36,022 nucleotides of DNA. Source: Defluviitaleaceae bacterium. Lineage in GTDB: Bacteria > Bacillota > Clostridia > Lachnospirales > WRAA01. The notes beneath the pieces are model-generated. The model saw only the letters and a program-made list of their open reading frames with translations. It ran no database searches and was not told the DNA's origin. Numbering within the stretch: the stretch's first letter is position 1; the number at the start of each line of letters is the position of its first letter. The stretch is taken from the NCBI GenBank assembly GCA_009780015.1, contig WRAW01000019.1, positions 1 through 36,022 on the forward strand, written 5' to 3'. The position numbers and the translations under genes were made by a program. Shown here one piece after another: positions 24,412-31,127 of this stretch.

Positions 24412-26493
24412 CTACCCGATTTTGCGTAAAGCAACGGGTGTCGTTTTATAGGATGGCTCTTTGGAGATCGGGTCGTAGAGCGACGGAGTGAGCTTGTTTG
24501 TCTCAATGTAGTGGATAGGGGCGAAAATCTCGTTGGCTTGTACGGAATTGGTCAATCGAGCCTCGAAGGTTGCCGTTTCCCCGTTCACAGACGCGATCTC
24601 TACCATATCGCTTTCCGCAATGCCAAGGCTTTCGGCCAGTTGGTCGTTAATGAGACAGTACGCGTTTTGTGAAATTACATCCTGTACCTCGGGAATTTCG
24701 CGGTTGCGGGTTTGTGTATGCCACTGGCCGACGGTTCCGCGCCCTGTGTTGAACACATATGGGAATTCCTTGCTTGTGGGCAGCGGATTGGCCATTGGCT
24801 TCTCGAATACAAACTTGGCTCTCATGTTGGGCGTAAAATAGACGCCGTTTTCAAAAAGTCTGCGGTCGTTGTCGGTTAGGGTTTCGCCCTCGCGGAACGG
24901 CCATTGTATGCCCTTGGTGTTTACAATGCCGTCGTAGTCGACGCCGGTGAAGTCTGCGGGCATTCCCTTGGTGCATTGTCTTAATATGTTGAACACATCG
25001 CGCGGTGTTCTCCACTTGCTAAGCAGTTCGCCCATGCCCAGAGCCTCGCCCATTTTTAGGAACACTTCAAAGTCGGAATGTTCGTAGGGTTCCCGCTCGA
25101 GAACGGGGCGCAGAGCGGAAATCCGGCGCTCGGTGTTTATGAAAGTGCCTTCCTTTTTAAGAGCGGGTACGACCGGGAAGAATACGTCGCAATTGGCGGA
25201 GGTATCTGTGTCGTCATAAATTTCATTTACAATTAGCAGGTCGAGTTTTTCCATGGCTTTCTGGAAAGTCTCGTTGTTTGTCCAAGAGTGGCGCGGGTTG
25301 GTATGTACGACCCAAAGAGCCTTTATCTCGCCGGCATTAATTTTTTCCACAATGACGTTGTAGGTGAGCGTCGGCTTGTCGGGAAGCATGGAGTCGGGTA
25401 TTCCCATTGCGGTAGCGCATGCCGCGCGGCGGATAATGTTGTCGTAGTCGCCGCCTCCGGGAAGAATCGCCTGGTTGCTGAGCAGGCGGGAACCCATCGC
25501 GTTGGGCTGACCGGTGAGTGAGTTGGCGCCGGTTCCCGGGCGCCCTATGTTGCCTGTCATAAGGGCGATGTTAATGATGGACTGTGCCGTGCGCACGGCT
25601 TCATAGCCCTGATTTATGCCCATACACCACCATAGCGACACAGCTTTACCATTGTGTATATGTTCAGCCAGCTCTTTTATTTGCTCGGGCTCAAGGCCGG
25701 TATCGGCTTTGGCGTTCTCCAGCTTAAAATCTGCCAAAAACGCCTTGAACGCTCCGAAATTATCGGTATAGTTTTTGATATAGTTGTTGTCTATCCAACC
25801 TTTTTCTATCAGATAGTTGGCCAATATGTAGAACAGCTTGAGGTCGGACTTGCCCTTGATTGGATAGTGATAATCGGCGTGCTGGGCTGTTTCGGATTTG
25901 CGCGGGTCGATAACGATAAGCTTGCGCCCGGGCTTAGCGCTCTTACGGATGCGATGCCAGACGGCGGGGTGGGCTACCACAGGGTTGGAGCCGATTAGTA
26001 TTATGGTGTCGGAAAGCTCAAAGTCTTTAAGGGCGTACGGCGGGGAATCGAAGCCGAAGGCTCCCCTGTGAGCAAAAACAGTGGTGGCCATACACAGTCG
26101 AGTATTGGCGTCGCAGTTTCCCCTCATATAGCCGCGGATAATATGGCTGAACAACGCCATTTCCTCAAAGGGCATCTGGGCGGTGCTGAGCGCCGCGATG
26201 CTTTCGGGGCCGTATTTGGCCTTGATCTCCAGAAGTTTTTTTGCTGTGCCGGAAATCGCGTCGTCCCAGGATACAATCTCAAACGTGCCGTCAGCTTTCT
26301 TGATGCGAGGCCGAGGCGAAGGCTTGTGCCGCGATAGCTGCTTGTCGAGGTTTAGCCCCTTAATACACGCAAAACCGTCGTTAACGGAGTATCCTTTGGT
26401 GGGAAGCACCTTCACGATCCGGTTGTTTTCCACATAGAAATCGAGGTTGCATGACAATGAACAGTAGTTGCATGTGGACTGTGTTTTTTTCAT
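24412..26493 (-). CDS. narA: Molybdopterin nitrate reductase catalytic subunit
   Basis: A 693-residue molybdopterin oxidoreductase. An N-terminal [4Fe-4S] cluster is bound by C8, C11, C15 (STCNYCSLSC) and C43 (GFACIKG). The molybdenum ligand is most likely Cys134 in NTRLCMATT, the NapA/NasC-type pattern (SNNRLCM in those enzymes), not selenocysteine. Further motifs include GSNPVVAHP, MTGNIGRPGTGANSLTGQPN and the C-terminal molybdopterin-binding NTGRGTVGQWHTQTR. Size (about 77 kDa) and gene order match Clostridium perfringens NarA. It lacks a Tat signal, so it acts in the cytoplasm. The start has GGAGGG. Nitrate as substrate is inferred from the operon. Confidence 0.86.
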   Translation of the reverse strand: MKKTQSTCNYCSLSCNLDFYVENNRIVKVLPTKGYSVNDGFACIKGLNLDKQLSRHKPSPRPRIKKADGTFEIVSWDDAISGTAKKLLEIKAKYGPESIAALSTAQMPFEEMALFSHIIRGYMRGNCDANTRLCMATTVFAHRGAFGFDSPPYALKDFELSDTIILIGSNPVVAHPAVWHRIRKSAKPGRKLIVIDPRKSETAQHADYHYPIKGKSDLKLFYILANYLIEKGWIDNNYIKNYTDNFGAFKAFLADFKLENAKADTGLEPEQIKELAEHIHNGKAVSLWWCMGINQGYEAVRTAQSIINIALMTGNIGRPGTGANSLTGQPNAMGSRLLSNQAILPGGGDYDNIIRRAACATAMGIPDSMLPDKPTLTYNVIVEKINAGEIKALWVVHTNPRHSWTNNETFQKAMEKLDLLIVNEIYDDTDTSANCDVFFPVVPALKKEGTFINTERRISALRPVLEREPYEHSDFEVFLKMGEALGMGELLSKWRTPRDVFNILRQCTKGMPADFTGVDYDGIVNTKGIQWPFREGETLTDNDRRLFENGVYFTPNMRAKFVFEKPMANPLPTSKEFPYVFNTGRGTVGQWHTQTRNREIPEVQDVISQNAYCLINDQLAESLGIAESDMVEIASVNGETATFEARLTNSVQANEIFAPIHYIETNKLTPSLYDPISKEPSYKTTPVALRKIG

Positions 26494-26525
26494 GATAACC
26501 CTCCTTATTTTTTGCCGAGCGACGT

Positions 26526-26692
26526 TAGTGTTCCAACCGGCTTAAAACCATAGTATCTTTGCGGTCAATTTTCCGCCATGCTTTGTCAGCGACTCCTTGC
26601 GTACCACTGCGGGTACGCGGCGGCGTCGCTTCCTAGCCTGGCGAAAAATTGCCGCGCAAATCTACTCTGCTTTTAAACCGGATGAAACACTA
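26526..26692. repeat. Palindromic repeat (copy C) after the TDT gene
   Basis: The ends AGTGTTCCAACCGGCTTAAAA and TTTTAAACCGGATGAAACACT (about 26526-26549 and 26669-26692) are imperfect inverted repeats, with an inner CAATTTTCCGCC / GGCGAAAAATTG pair. The centre holds only the GCGTACC/GGTACGC hairpin and GGCGGCGTCGCTTCCTAGCC of the family. The right tip contains the stop codon of the transporter gene. It fills the 197-bp gap between that gene and narA. Confidence 0.7.
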
Positions 26693-27682
26693 GTCTAGCT
26701 TGGCGGCGCTGTAGTTGCTGGGGGCCGGAGCTGCCGGGGGTCTATAGGACTCCAGGAACAGGGACAGGAATTTGTACCCAATATAGACCATTACTGCCGT
26801 CGTAATGTATAGCTGTACCCCAAAGAAATGGTGGAGCAGACCTGCGATTTCTTCTCTGCCGGTGACGTTCAGGTATCCGATCATGCGGAAGGTGGCCACC
26901 AAAGCTATGGCTGAGGGGAATGTCAACGCCGCCAGACCTGGGCCGAACGGGACTCTAAGGTAGCTGGGCAGCAGCATAGCCACACGAATAATTGTAATGA
27001 ATACTATTATGTAGACACCCACAACGATGGCGTCAATCGGCTGCGGAGTCATGTTCAGGTAGCTTACGAAAAACAGACTGGACGGCGCTAAAAATATGGC
27101 GCCCGTGGGCTTGAGTATTACGGGCAAAGGCTTCTTGTAAATGCGCACGAGCATACCTACAAGGATAATTGGGTACACAATATAGCCGTAAATCATGATT
27201 GCCTGCAAAATCGGGAGAAAGCCCATCGCCATTCCGCTGACTATGGCCGTCATAAAGCCCATGTAGGTGACGAACCACGTGGGCAGAAACGTGTCGAGTA
27301 TTACGCCCTTGACGACAAAGCGATATGTAAAGATACACAAGTGAACTGTGTGCAGCGCCACGCCGGCAAGCCAAATAACCTGGCCGGCTATTTGCACATA
27401 CTCAAATACGAACGCGCCGATTAGCATTGTGAGCATTGAGAAGGTGGCGTACAGACTTGACGGCACCAACAGAAGGTAATCCGCCTTGAACGTATTGTAG
27501 TGTACGGTCATCTTAATAATGGCCGCAAGCCATACAAGCGACGCAAGCGCCATAGTGACAACCCTCACGCCGGGGAAGCCTGCCGCCGCTGCCCACATGT
27601 TTGAGAGCGTGGCAAACCCGACCGCGGTTGCGATAACGTTCACAGGCAGCAATGCGCATCTCTGGATGATTCCTTTTTGCAT
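26690..27682 (-). CDS. TDT-family (SLAC1/TehA-like) anion channel or transporter
   Basis: 330 residues with about ten hydrophobic segments, e.g. VVTMALASLVWLAAIIKM and ITTAVMVYIGYKFLSLF. Conserved elements of the TDT/SLAC1 family are seen: PLPVILKPTGAIFLAPSSLF and PFGPGLAALTFPSAIALVA. Family members pass small anions, dicarboxylates, tellurite or (in plants) nitrate. As first gene before narABC it may import nitrate or export nitrite; no narK or nirC homologue is present. That substrate is inferred from context only. It has a promoter with a CRP/FNR-like site upstream. Confidence 0.82.
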   Translation of the reverse strand: MQKGIIQRCALLPVNVIATAVGFATLSNMWAAAAGFPGVRVVTMALASLVWLAAIIKMTVHYNTFKADYLLLVPSSLYATFSMLTMLIGAFVFEYVQIAGQVIWLAGVALHTVHLCIFTYRFVVKGVILDTFLPTWFVTYMGFMTAIVSGMAMGFLPILQAIMIYGYIVYPIILVGMLVRIYKKPLPVILKPTGAIFLAPSSLFFVSYLNMTPQPIDAIVVGVYIIVFITIIRVAMLLPSYLRVPFGPGLAALTFPSAIALVATFRMIGYLNVTGREEIAGLLHHFFGVQLYITTAVMVYIGYKFLSLFLESYRPPAAPAPSNYSAAKLD

Positions 27683-27825
27683 AGTTTTCCTCCTTAACTG
27701 ATGTTTTTGTGCCGGCTTGATAACTTGCAGTTAGTTCCGCTCCAATAGTTGCCGCGGGAAACTACAAGGTTTAAGTGTTGTCAAGAGCCCCCTTTGTTAG
27801 CTTATTAACAAACTAGGATATCAAA

Positions 27826-27875
27826 ATTATACAACAGCGCCTTGAAAAGATATGTGACAATAATCACATATCTTT
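27826..27875 (-). promoter_or_regulatory. Promoter with CRP/FNR-family binding site
   Basis: AAAGATATGTGA and TCACATATCTTT form perfect 12-bp arms around 6 bp (27846-27875), containing the TGTGA-N6-TCACA core known from CRP and HcpR sites. On the minus strand TATAAT (27831-27826) lies downstream. With a start site about 7 bp after the -10 box, the palindrome is centred near -41.5, the class II activator position. No good -35 box is seen, in keeping with activator dependence. Confidence 0.8.
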
Positions 27876-27953
27876 ATAGAAATTTGATAAATTGCATATG
27901 GGGGCTAGTTCTTTCAATTTATATTTGCGTCTTTCACGCAAGTTTGGTATACT

Positions 27954-28168
27954 TATAGCTGTTCCACTTGAAAACCATCCCACCAAACTTGCCTTTTTTC
28001 CGTAATGCGTCGTCAGCTCCTCCACCTACGCTGGCGCTTCGGATACTAAACGTGTGCCACCGGCACACAGCATCCTAGCGTGCCCTTGGGCACGCGTCGT
28101 TGTCGCTTCCTAGCCTTACGAAAAAAATCCTGCGTTTGCTGGGACGGTTTTCAAGTGGAACAGCTATA
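27954..28168. repeat. MITE-like palindromic repeat (copy D), 29-bp terminal repeats
   Basis: The terminal inverted repeats (27954-27982 and 28140-28168; core GCTGTTCCACTTGAAAACC) match at 28 of 29 positions. The interior carries the family hairpins: CTACGCTGGCGCTTCGGAT, GTGTGCCACCGGCACAC and GCGTGCCC/GGGCACGC. The element ends in TATA on each side. It lies between the divergent promoters of the nitrate operon and the Old Yellow Enzyme gene, and its right end is 15 bp from that gene's ribosome binding site. Confidence 0.78.
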
Positions 28169-28196
28169 TTTATATTTATACGCGAGGAGTGACGAA

Positions 28197-29246
28197 ATGG
28201 CCAAGATGTTTGATCCGATAATGTTGAAGGGCAAGAAGGTCAAGAACCGGGTGGTGTTCCCGCCGGGGGTGTGCTTTGACCCGGGAGTGGTCGGCGGTTT
28301 TATAAGCGAAGCCACGGTCGAGCACTATAAGAGGGTGGCGAAGGCCGGCTGCGGAATAATGATCGTAGAAGCTGCGTGCGTCGTCAAGGATGCGCTAATC
28401 ACGCCCATGCAGTTGGGCATATGGGACGATTCGTTTGTGGAAGGGCTGTCAAAACTGCCGCCCATAGCTCACGCCGAGGGCGCGCTGGCATTGCTGCAGA
28501 TCGAACATTCCGGGGTCAAGACGCCCGCGAGCGTCACCGACGATCTTGTCGCGCCGTCTGTACACACTTTTGGCGACAATACCGCGCGCGCTCTGGAAGT
28601 GGCAGAGATAGAAACAATCTGCAGGCAATTCATCGACGCGGGGGTCAGGGCAAAGAAGGCCGGGTTCGACGGCGTTGAGCTGCACTGCTGCCATGGCTAC
28701 CTTCTCAATCAGTTCCTGTCGCCCGAGGTCAACCAGCGCGACGATGAATACGGTAAGAATCGCGCGAAACTTGCACTGGACATACTTACAGGGCTTCGCG
28801 GGGAAGTCGGCGACGACTTTATAATAGCCGTCCGTATGCCCGGAAACGACCCGGACTTGGCCACGTGCATATCCTACGCCAAGAGCTTTGAAGCGGCCGG
28901 GGCGGACTTGCTCCACGTCAGCGCGGGGTTCGTAGTCAAGGCCCCGGACGACCTGGTCTACGAGAAAAACAACATGTATAACTGGATCGTAGCCACAGGC
29001 ATCGAGATCAAGAAGCACGTAAGCGTACCGGTCGTAGTGGTAAACGGCATCAGAACGCCGGAGCAGGCCCATCACATTCTTGAGACGGGCGGGGTGGACT
29101 TCATCGCTATTATGAAAGCCTATATGTGTGATTTTGATTGGATAGAAAAGGCCAGAACGGGTCAAGAGGTCATAAGGTGCCTGCCGTGCAAGAAATGCCT
29201 TAGGTTTACGGGCATGTACAACTGCGTACTGACCCAGGAAGAATAG
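28197..29246 (+). CDS. Old Yellow Enzyme family NADH:flavin oxidoreductase
   Basis: A 349-residue FMN-dependent TIM-barrel oxidoreductase. The start (28197) follows GAGGAG. Family elements: FDPIMLKGKKVKNRVVFPPG at the start, LLQIEHSG, the catalytic-site segment ELHCCHGYLLNQFLSPEVN, and VVVVNGIRTPEQ for phosphate binding. The C-terminus has a CLPCKKC..YNC cysteine group, which suggests a [4Fe-4S] cluster as in 2,4-dienoyl-CoA reductase relatives, but the second flavin/NAD domain of those enzymes is missing. It probably reduces an activated double bond of an unknown substrate. Co-transcribed with the HD-domain gene 11 bp downstream. Confidence 0.88.
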   Translation: MAKMFDPIMLKGKKVKNRVVFPPGVCFDPGVVGGFISEATVEHYKRVAKAGCGIMIVEAACVVKDALITPMQLGIWDDSFVEGLSKLPPIAHAEGALALLQIEHSGVKTPASVTDDLVAPSVHTFGDNTARALEVAEIETICRQFIDAGVRAKKAGFDGVELHCCHGYLLNQFLSPEVNQRDDEYGKNRAKLALDILTGLRGEVGDDFIIAVRMPGNDPDLATCISYAKSFEAAGADLLHVSAGFVVKAPDDLVYEKNNMYNWIVATGIEIKKHVSVPVVVVNGIRTPEQAHHILETGGVDFIAIMKAYMCDFDWIEKARTGQEVIRCLPCKKCLRFTGMYNCVLTQEE

Positions 29247-29257
29247 AGGAGAACGTC

Positions 29258-29824
29258 ATGGCAAAAATACCCACGCGAGAGGAAGCCTTCGAGCTGCTAA
29301 AGTCTTACAACGAGAGTGAGGCGCTTATAAAGCACGCGCTGGCCGTCGAGGGCGTCATGCGTCATTACGCCCAAAAATACGGCGAAGACGTCGAAAAATG
29401 GGGCGTGATAGGACTTCTGCACGACCTGGACTACGAAAAATTCCCCGACCAGCACTGCCGAAAGGTTGTCGAGATACTGCGCGAAAATGAAATTGACGAA
29501 GAAGTGATCCGCGCCGTGGCCTCCCACGGATATGGAATTTGCAGTGACGTCAAGCCCGAACACATTATGGAGCTGGTGCTTTACACAACCGACGAACTGA
29601 CCGGACTGATAAACGCCGCGGCGATAATGCGCCCCTCCAAGTCGGTAATGGACTTGGAGTACAAGTCGGTTATCAAGAAGTATAAATCTCCGAACTTCGC
29701 CGCGGGCGTAGACAGGAGCGTCATAGAAAAAGGCTGCGAAATGCTTGACACCGACCTGCAGAGCGTCATAGAAGACGTACTGCTGGGAATGCGCAGCGTG
29801 GCGAAGGATATAGGACTGGAATAA
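29258..29824 (+). CDS. HD-domain metal-dependent phosphohydrolase
   Basis: 188 residues with HD-superfamily residues in order: IKHALAVEGVMRHYA, GLLHDLDYEKFPDQHC and AVASHGYG, followed by a helical C-terminal half. The HD pair in LLHDLD binds metal. Close relatives are annotated as HDIG-domain proteins of unknown substrate, possibly a nucleotide or phosphoester. The start follows GAGGAG, 11 bp after the oxidoreductase gene, and a terminator follows. Confidence 0.85.
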   Translation: MAKIPTREEAFELLKSYNESEALIKHALAVEGVMRHYAQKYGEDVEKWGVIGLLHDLDYEKFPDQHCRKVVEILRENEIDEEVIRAVASHGYGICSDVKPEHIMELVLYTTDELTGLINAAAIMRPSKSVMDLEYKSVIKKYKSPNFAAGVDRSVIEKGCEMLDTDLQSVIEDVLLGMRSVAKDIGLE

Positions 29825-29841
29825 TAACGGTTACGAGCGAG

Positions 29842-29868
29842 GGGCTGCAACGCGGCCCTTTTATTATT
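29842..29868 (+). terminator. Intrinsic terminator after the HD-domain gene
   Basis: GGGCTGC (29842-29848) pairs with GCGGCCC (29852-29858) around AAC and is followed by TTTTATTATT. A degenerate copy at about 30103-30130 came with the tandem duplication. Confidence 0.75.
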
Positions 29869-29879
29869 GATTCTGTCGG

Positions 29880-30089
29880 CTAAATTTTGTCGCCGTCAAT
29901 CCAAATGAAATGGTTTTCGTATGTGCAGCCAACGGCAGCGGCTATCCGTTCAAGTTCTGCAATGGAGAAGTTTCCTTTTCGCATTTTTGCATTAAAATTC
30001 TGTGGAGATTTGCCTAATCTCCTCGCAAGCTCCGCAACACTTATTCCGGCTCTAACACAAAGTACTCTAATTTTTTCAGATGTTGTCAT
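29880..30089 (-). CDS. Small XRE-family DNA-binding protein (copy 1)
   Basis: 69 residues, almost all helix-turn-helix: MTTSEKIRVLCVRAGISVAE, LARRLGKSPQNFNAKM, IAELERIAAAVGCTYENHF, ending FIWIDGDKI. It is a phage Cro/C1-type domain with no effector domain. Start after AGAGGTG. It is one of a tandem pair and converges on the HD gene operon. Target unknown. Confidence 0.82.
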   Translation of the reverse strand: MTTSEKIRVLCVRAGISVAELARRLGKSPQNFNAKMRKGNFSIAELERIAAAVGCTYENHFIWIDGDKI

Positions 30090-30139
30090 GTTACACCTCT
30101 TATGGCTGCAATGCGGCTCTTTTATTATTGATTTGTCGG

Positions 30140-30349
30140 CTATATTTCGTCACCGTCAATCCAAATGAAGTGGTTTTCGTATGTGCAGCCAACTGCGTCA
30201 GCTATCTGTTCAAGTTCGGCAACATCAAATCTTCCTTTTTTCAGCTTTGCGTTGAAATTTTGTGGAGATTGATCCACTCTTCTTGCAAGTTCAGAAACAT
30301 TTATTCCTGCTCTAACGCATAGTATTCTAATTTTCTCTGATATAGTCAT
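30140..30349 (-). CDS. Small XRE-family DNA-binding protein (copy 2)
   Basis: 69 residues, paralogue of the downstream copy (MTISEKIRILCVRAGINVSE, LARRVDQSPQNFNAKL, VAELEQIADAVGCTYENHF). The recognition helix differs (VDQSPQNFNAKLKKGRFD against LGKSPQNFNAKMRKGNFS), so operators may have diverged. Start after CGAGGTG. The 30350-30530 gap upstream is very AT-rich and divergent from the gene at 30530. Confidence 0.82.
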   Translation of the reverse strand: MTISEKIRILCVRAGINVSELARRVDQSPQNFNAKLKKGRFDVAELEQIADAVGCTYENHFIWIDGDEI

Positions 30350-30454
30350 AGTGCACCTCGTATAGCCTCAAATATCTTGTTTATACACTATCATTTTCAG
30401 TTTGTATTGTCAAATTGCCATGATTAAAATTATATAGGAAATTTTAAAAATATA

Positions 30455-30483
30455 TTGTAATTTTAATTATAATATTGTATAAT
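30455..30483 (+). promoter_or_regulatory. Promoter of the gene at 30530
   Basis: TTGTAA (30455-30460) and TATAAT (30478-30483), 17 bp apart, within very AT-rich DNA. Confidence 0.6.
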
Positions 30484-30529
30484 TAAATATATACAGAAAA
30501 TTTAAAATATAATTTTAAGGAGGTATAAC

Positions 30530-30835
30530 ATGAATACTAAAGAGATTTTCAAGCGGCTGGATTTACAACATATCCGGGGGTTTTTGCTTGACGGTAACGC
30601 CTGCGATAATAATGTCAGTGACAAGAGCTACGACCAGAGGTTGAAAGCCGCAAGGGAGGCATTTTTTAAGAAAGCCGGAGAAAAATTTTCTGATGATGAG
30701 ATCGATGATTTTGATGATGACCTTTTCAACTATATAGACGCTACACAAGACGTTTATATGGAGATAGGCTTGATTTGCGGGGCGGTTCTCACGGCGCAAT
30801 TGCTTCTTACAGGCGAAACCGAAGTCAAAGAATAG
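30530..30835 (+). CDS. Hypothetical acidic protein, 101 aa
   Basis: Preceded by AAGGAGG. The sequence begins MNTKEIFKRLDLQHIRGFLL and has a mid-section rich in Asp/Glu (SDDEIDDFDDDLFNYID), and a hydrophobic C-terminal helix (IGLICGAVLTAQLLL). It looks all-helical and similar in style to small proteins of mobile elements, but I cannot name the family. Divergent from the XRE gene. Confidence 0.65.
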   Translation: MNTKEIFKRLDLQHIRGFLLDGNACDNNVSDKSYDQRLKAAREAFFKKAGEKFSDDEIDDFDDDLFNYIDATQDVYMEIGLICGAVLTAQLLLTGETEVKE

Positions 30836-30844
30836 ACAAATTTC

Positions 30845-30873
30845 TTGCAAAATAATTCCGCGCGTGGTATAAT
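30845..30873 (+). promoter_or_regulatory. Promoter of scfA
   Basis: TTGCAA (30845-30850) and TATAAT (30868-30873), 17 bp apart, 36 bp before the scfA start. Confidence 0.75.
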
Positions 30874-30908
30874 GGCTGAACAAGAACTTAACGAAGGGAT
30901 AGACAGCC

Positions 30909-31046
30909 ATGAAGCATATCAAGACAATCAGCGCGAAGCTGCTGAAAACTACGGCAAACTCAGGGGGCTGCGGCAAGTGCCAGGCGTCCTGCCAGTCCGC
31001 CTGCAAGACTTCCGTAACTGTGGCAAATCAATCTTGTGAGAAATAA
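30909..31046 (+). CDS. scfA: SCIFF ribosomal peptide precursor (five-Cys variant)
   Basis: A 45-residue peptide starting MKHIKTISAKLLK with C-terminal CGKCQASCQSACKTS, VTVANQ and SCEK. This matches SCIFF (six cysteines in forty-five residues), a Clostridia-wide RiPP precursor modified by a radical-SAM enzyme to form a thioether. Cysteines are at 21, 24, 28, 32 and 43; position 36, Cys in the family as I know it, is Val (codon GTA). Cys32 and Thr37, the reported cross-link pair in homologues, are both present. Start after GAAGGGA. The maturase gene follows beyond a hairpin. Confidence 0.9.
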   Translation: MKHIKTISAKLLKTTANSGGCGKCQASCQSACKTSVTVANQSCEK

Positions 31047-31055
31047 TAGCATCAT

Positions 31056-31087
31056 AAATAACTCCACCTTGCAAGTGGAGTTATTTT
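31056..31087 (+). terminator. Hairpin/attenuator between scfA and scfB
   Basis: AAATAACTCCAC (31056-31067) pairs perfectly with GTGGAGTTATTT (31075-31086) around CTTGCAA. The right arm ends in TTATTTT, so it can terminate. It would let the peptide gene be transcribed more than the maturase gene. Confidence 0.75.
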
Positions 31088-31127
31088 CATGTATACTGAT
31101 GCATGGAAAAATGAAGGGATATGTAAA

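Larger units (their letters stand above)
29843..30364. repeat. Tandem duplication, about 261-bp units
   Basis: Two adjacent units (about 29843-30103 and 30104-30364) each contain the terminator-like GGCTGCAA..GCGGC..TTTTATTATTGAT segment and one XRE gene. The encoded proteins differ at roughly a fifth of positions, so the duplication is not recent. Confidence 0.8.

Noticed and set aside
24412-26493. Formate dehydrogenase rather than nitrate reductase
   Set aside because: No selenocysteine TGA codon in frame; the NTRLCM Cys ligand and the narB/narC partners match the nitrate reductase type, although nitrate specificity is not proven.
28449-29165. Minus-strand reading frame of 238 codons
   Set aside because: Shadow of the Old Yellow Enzyme gene, whose motifs are clear on the other strand.
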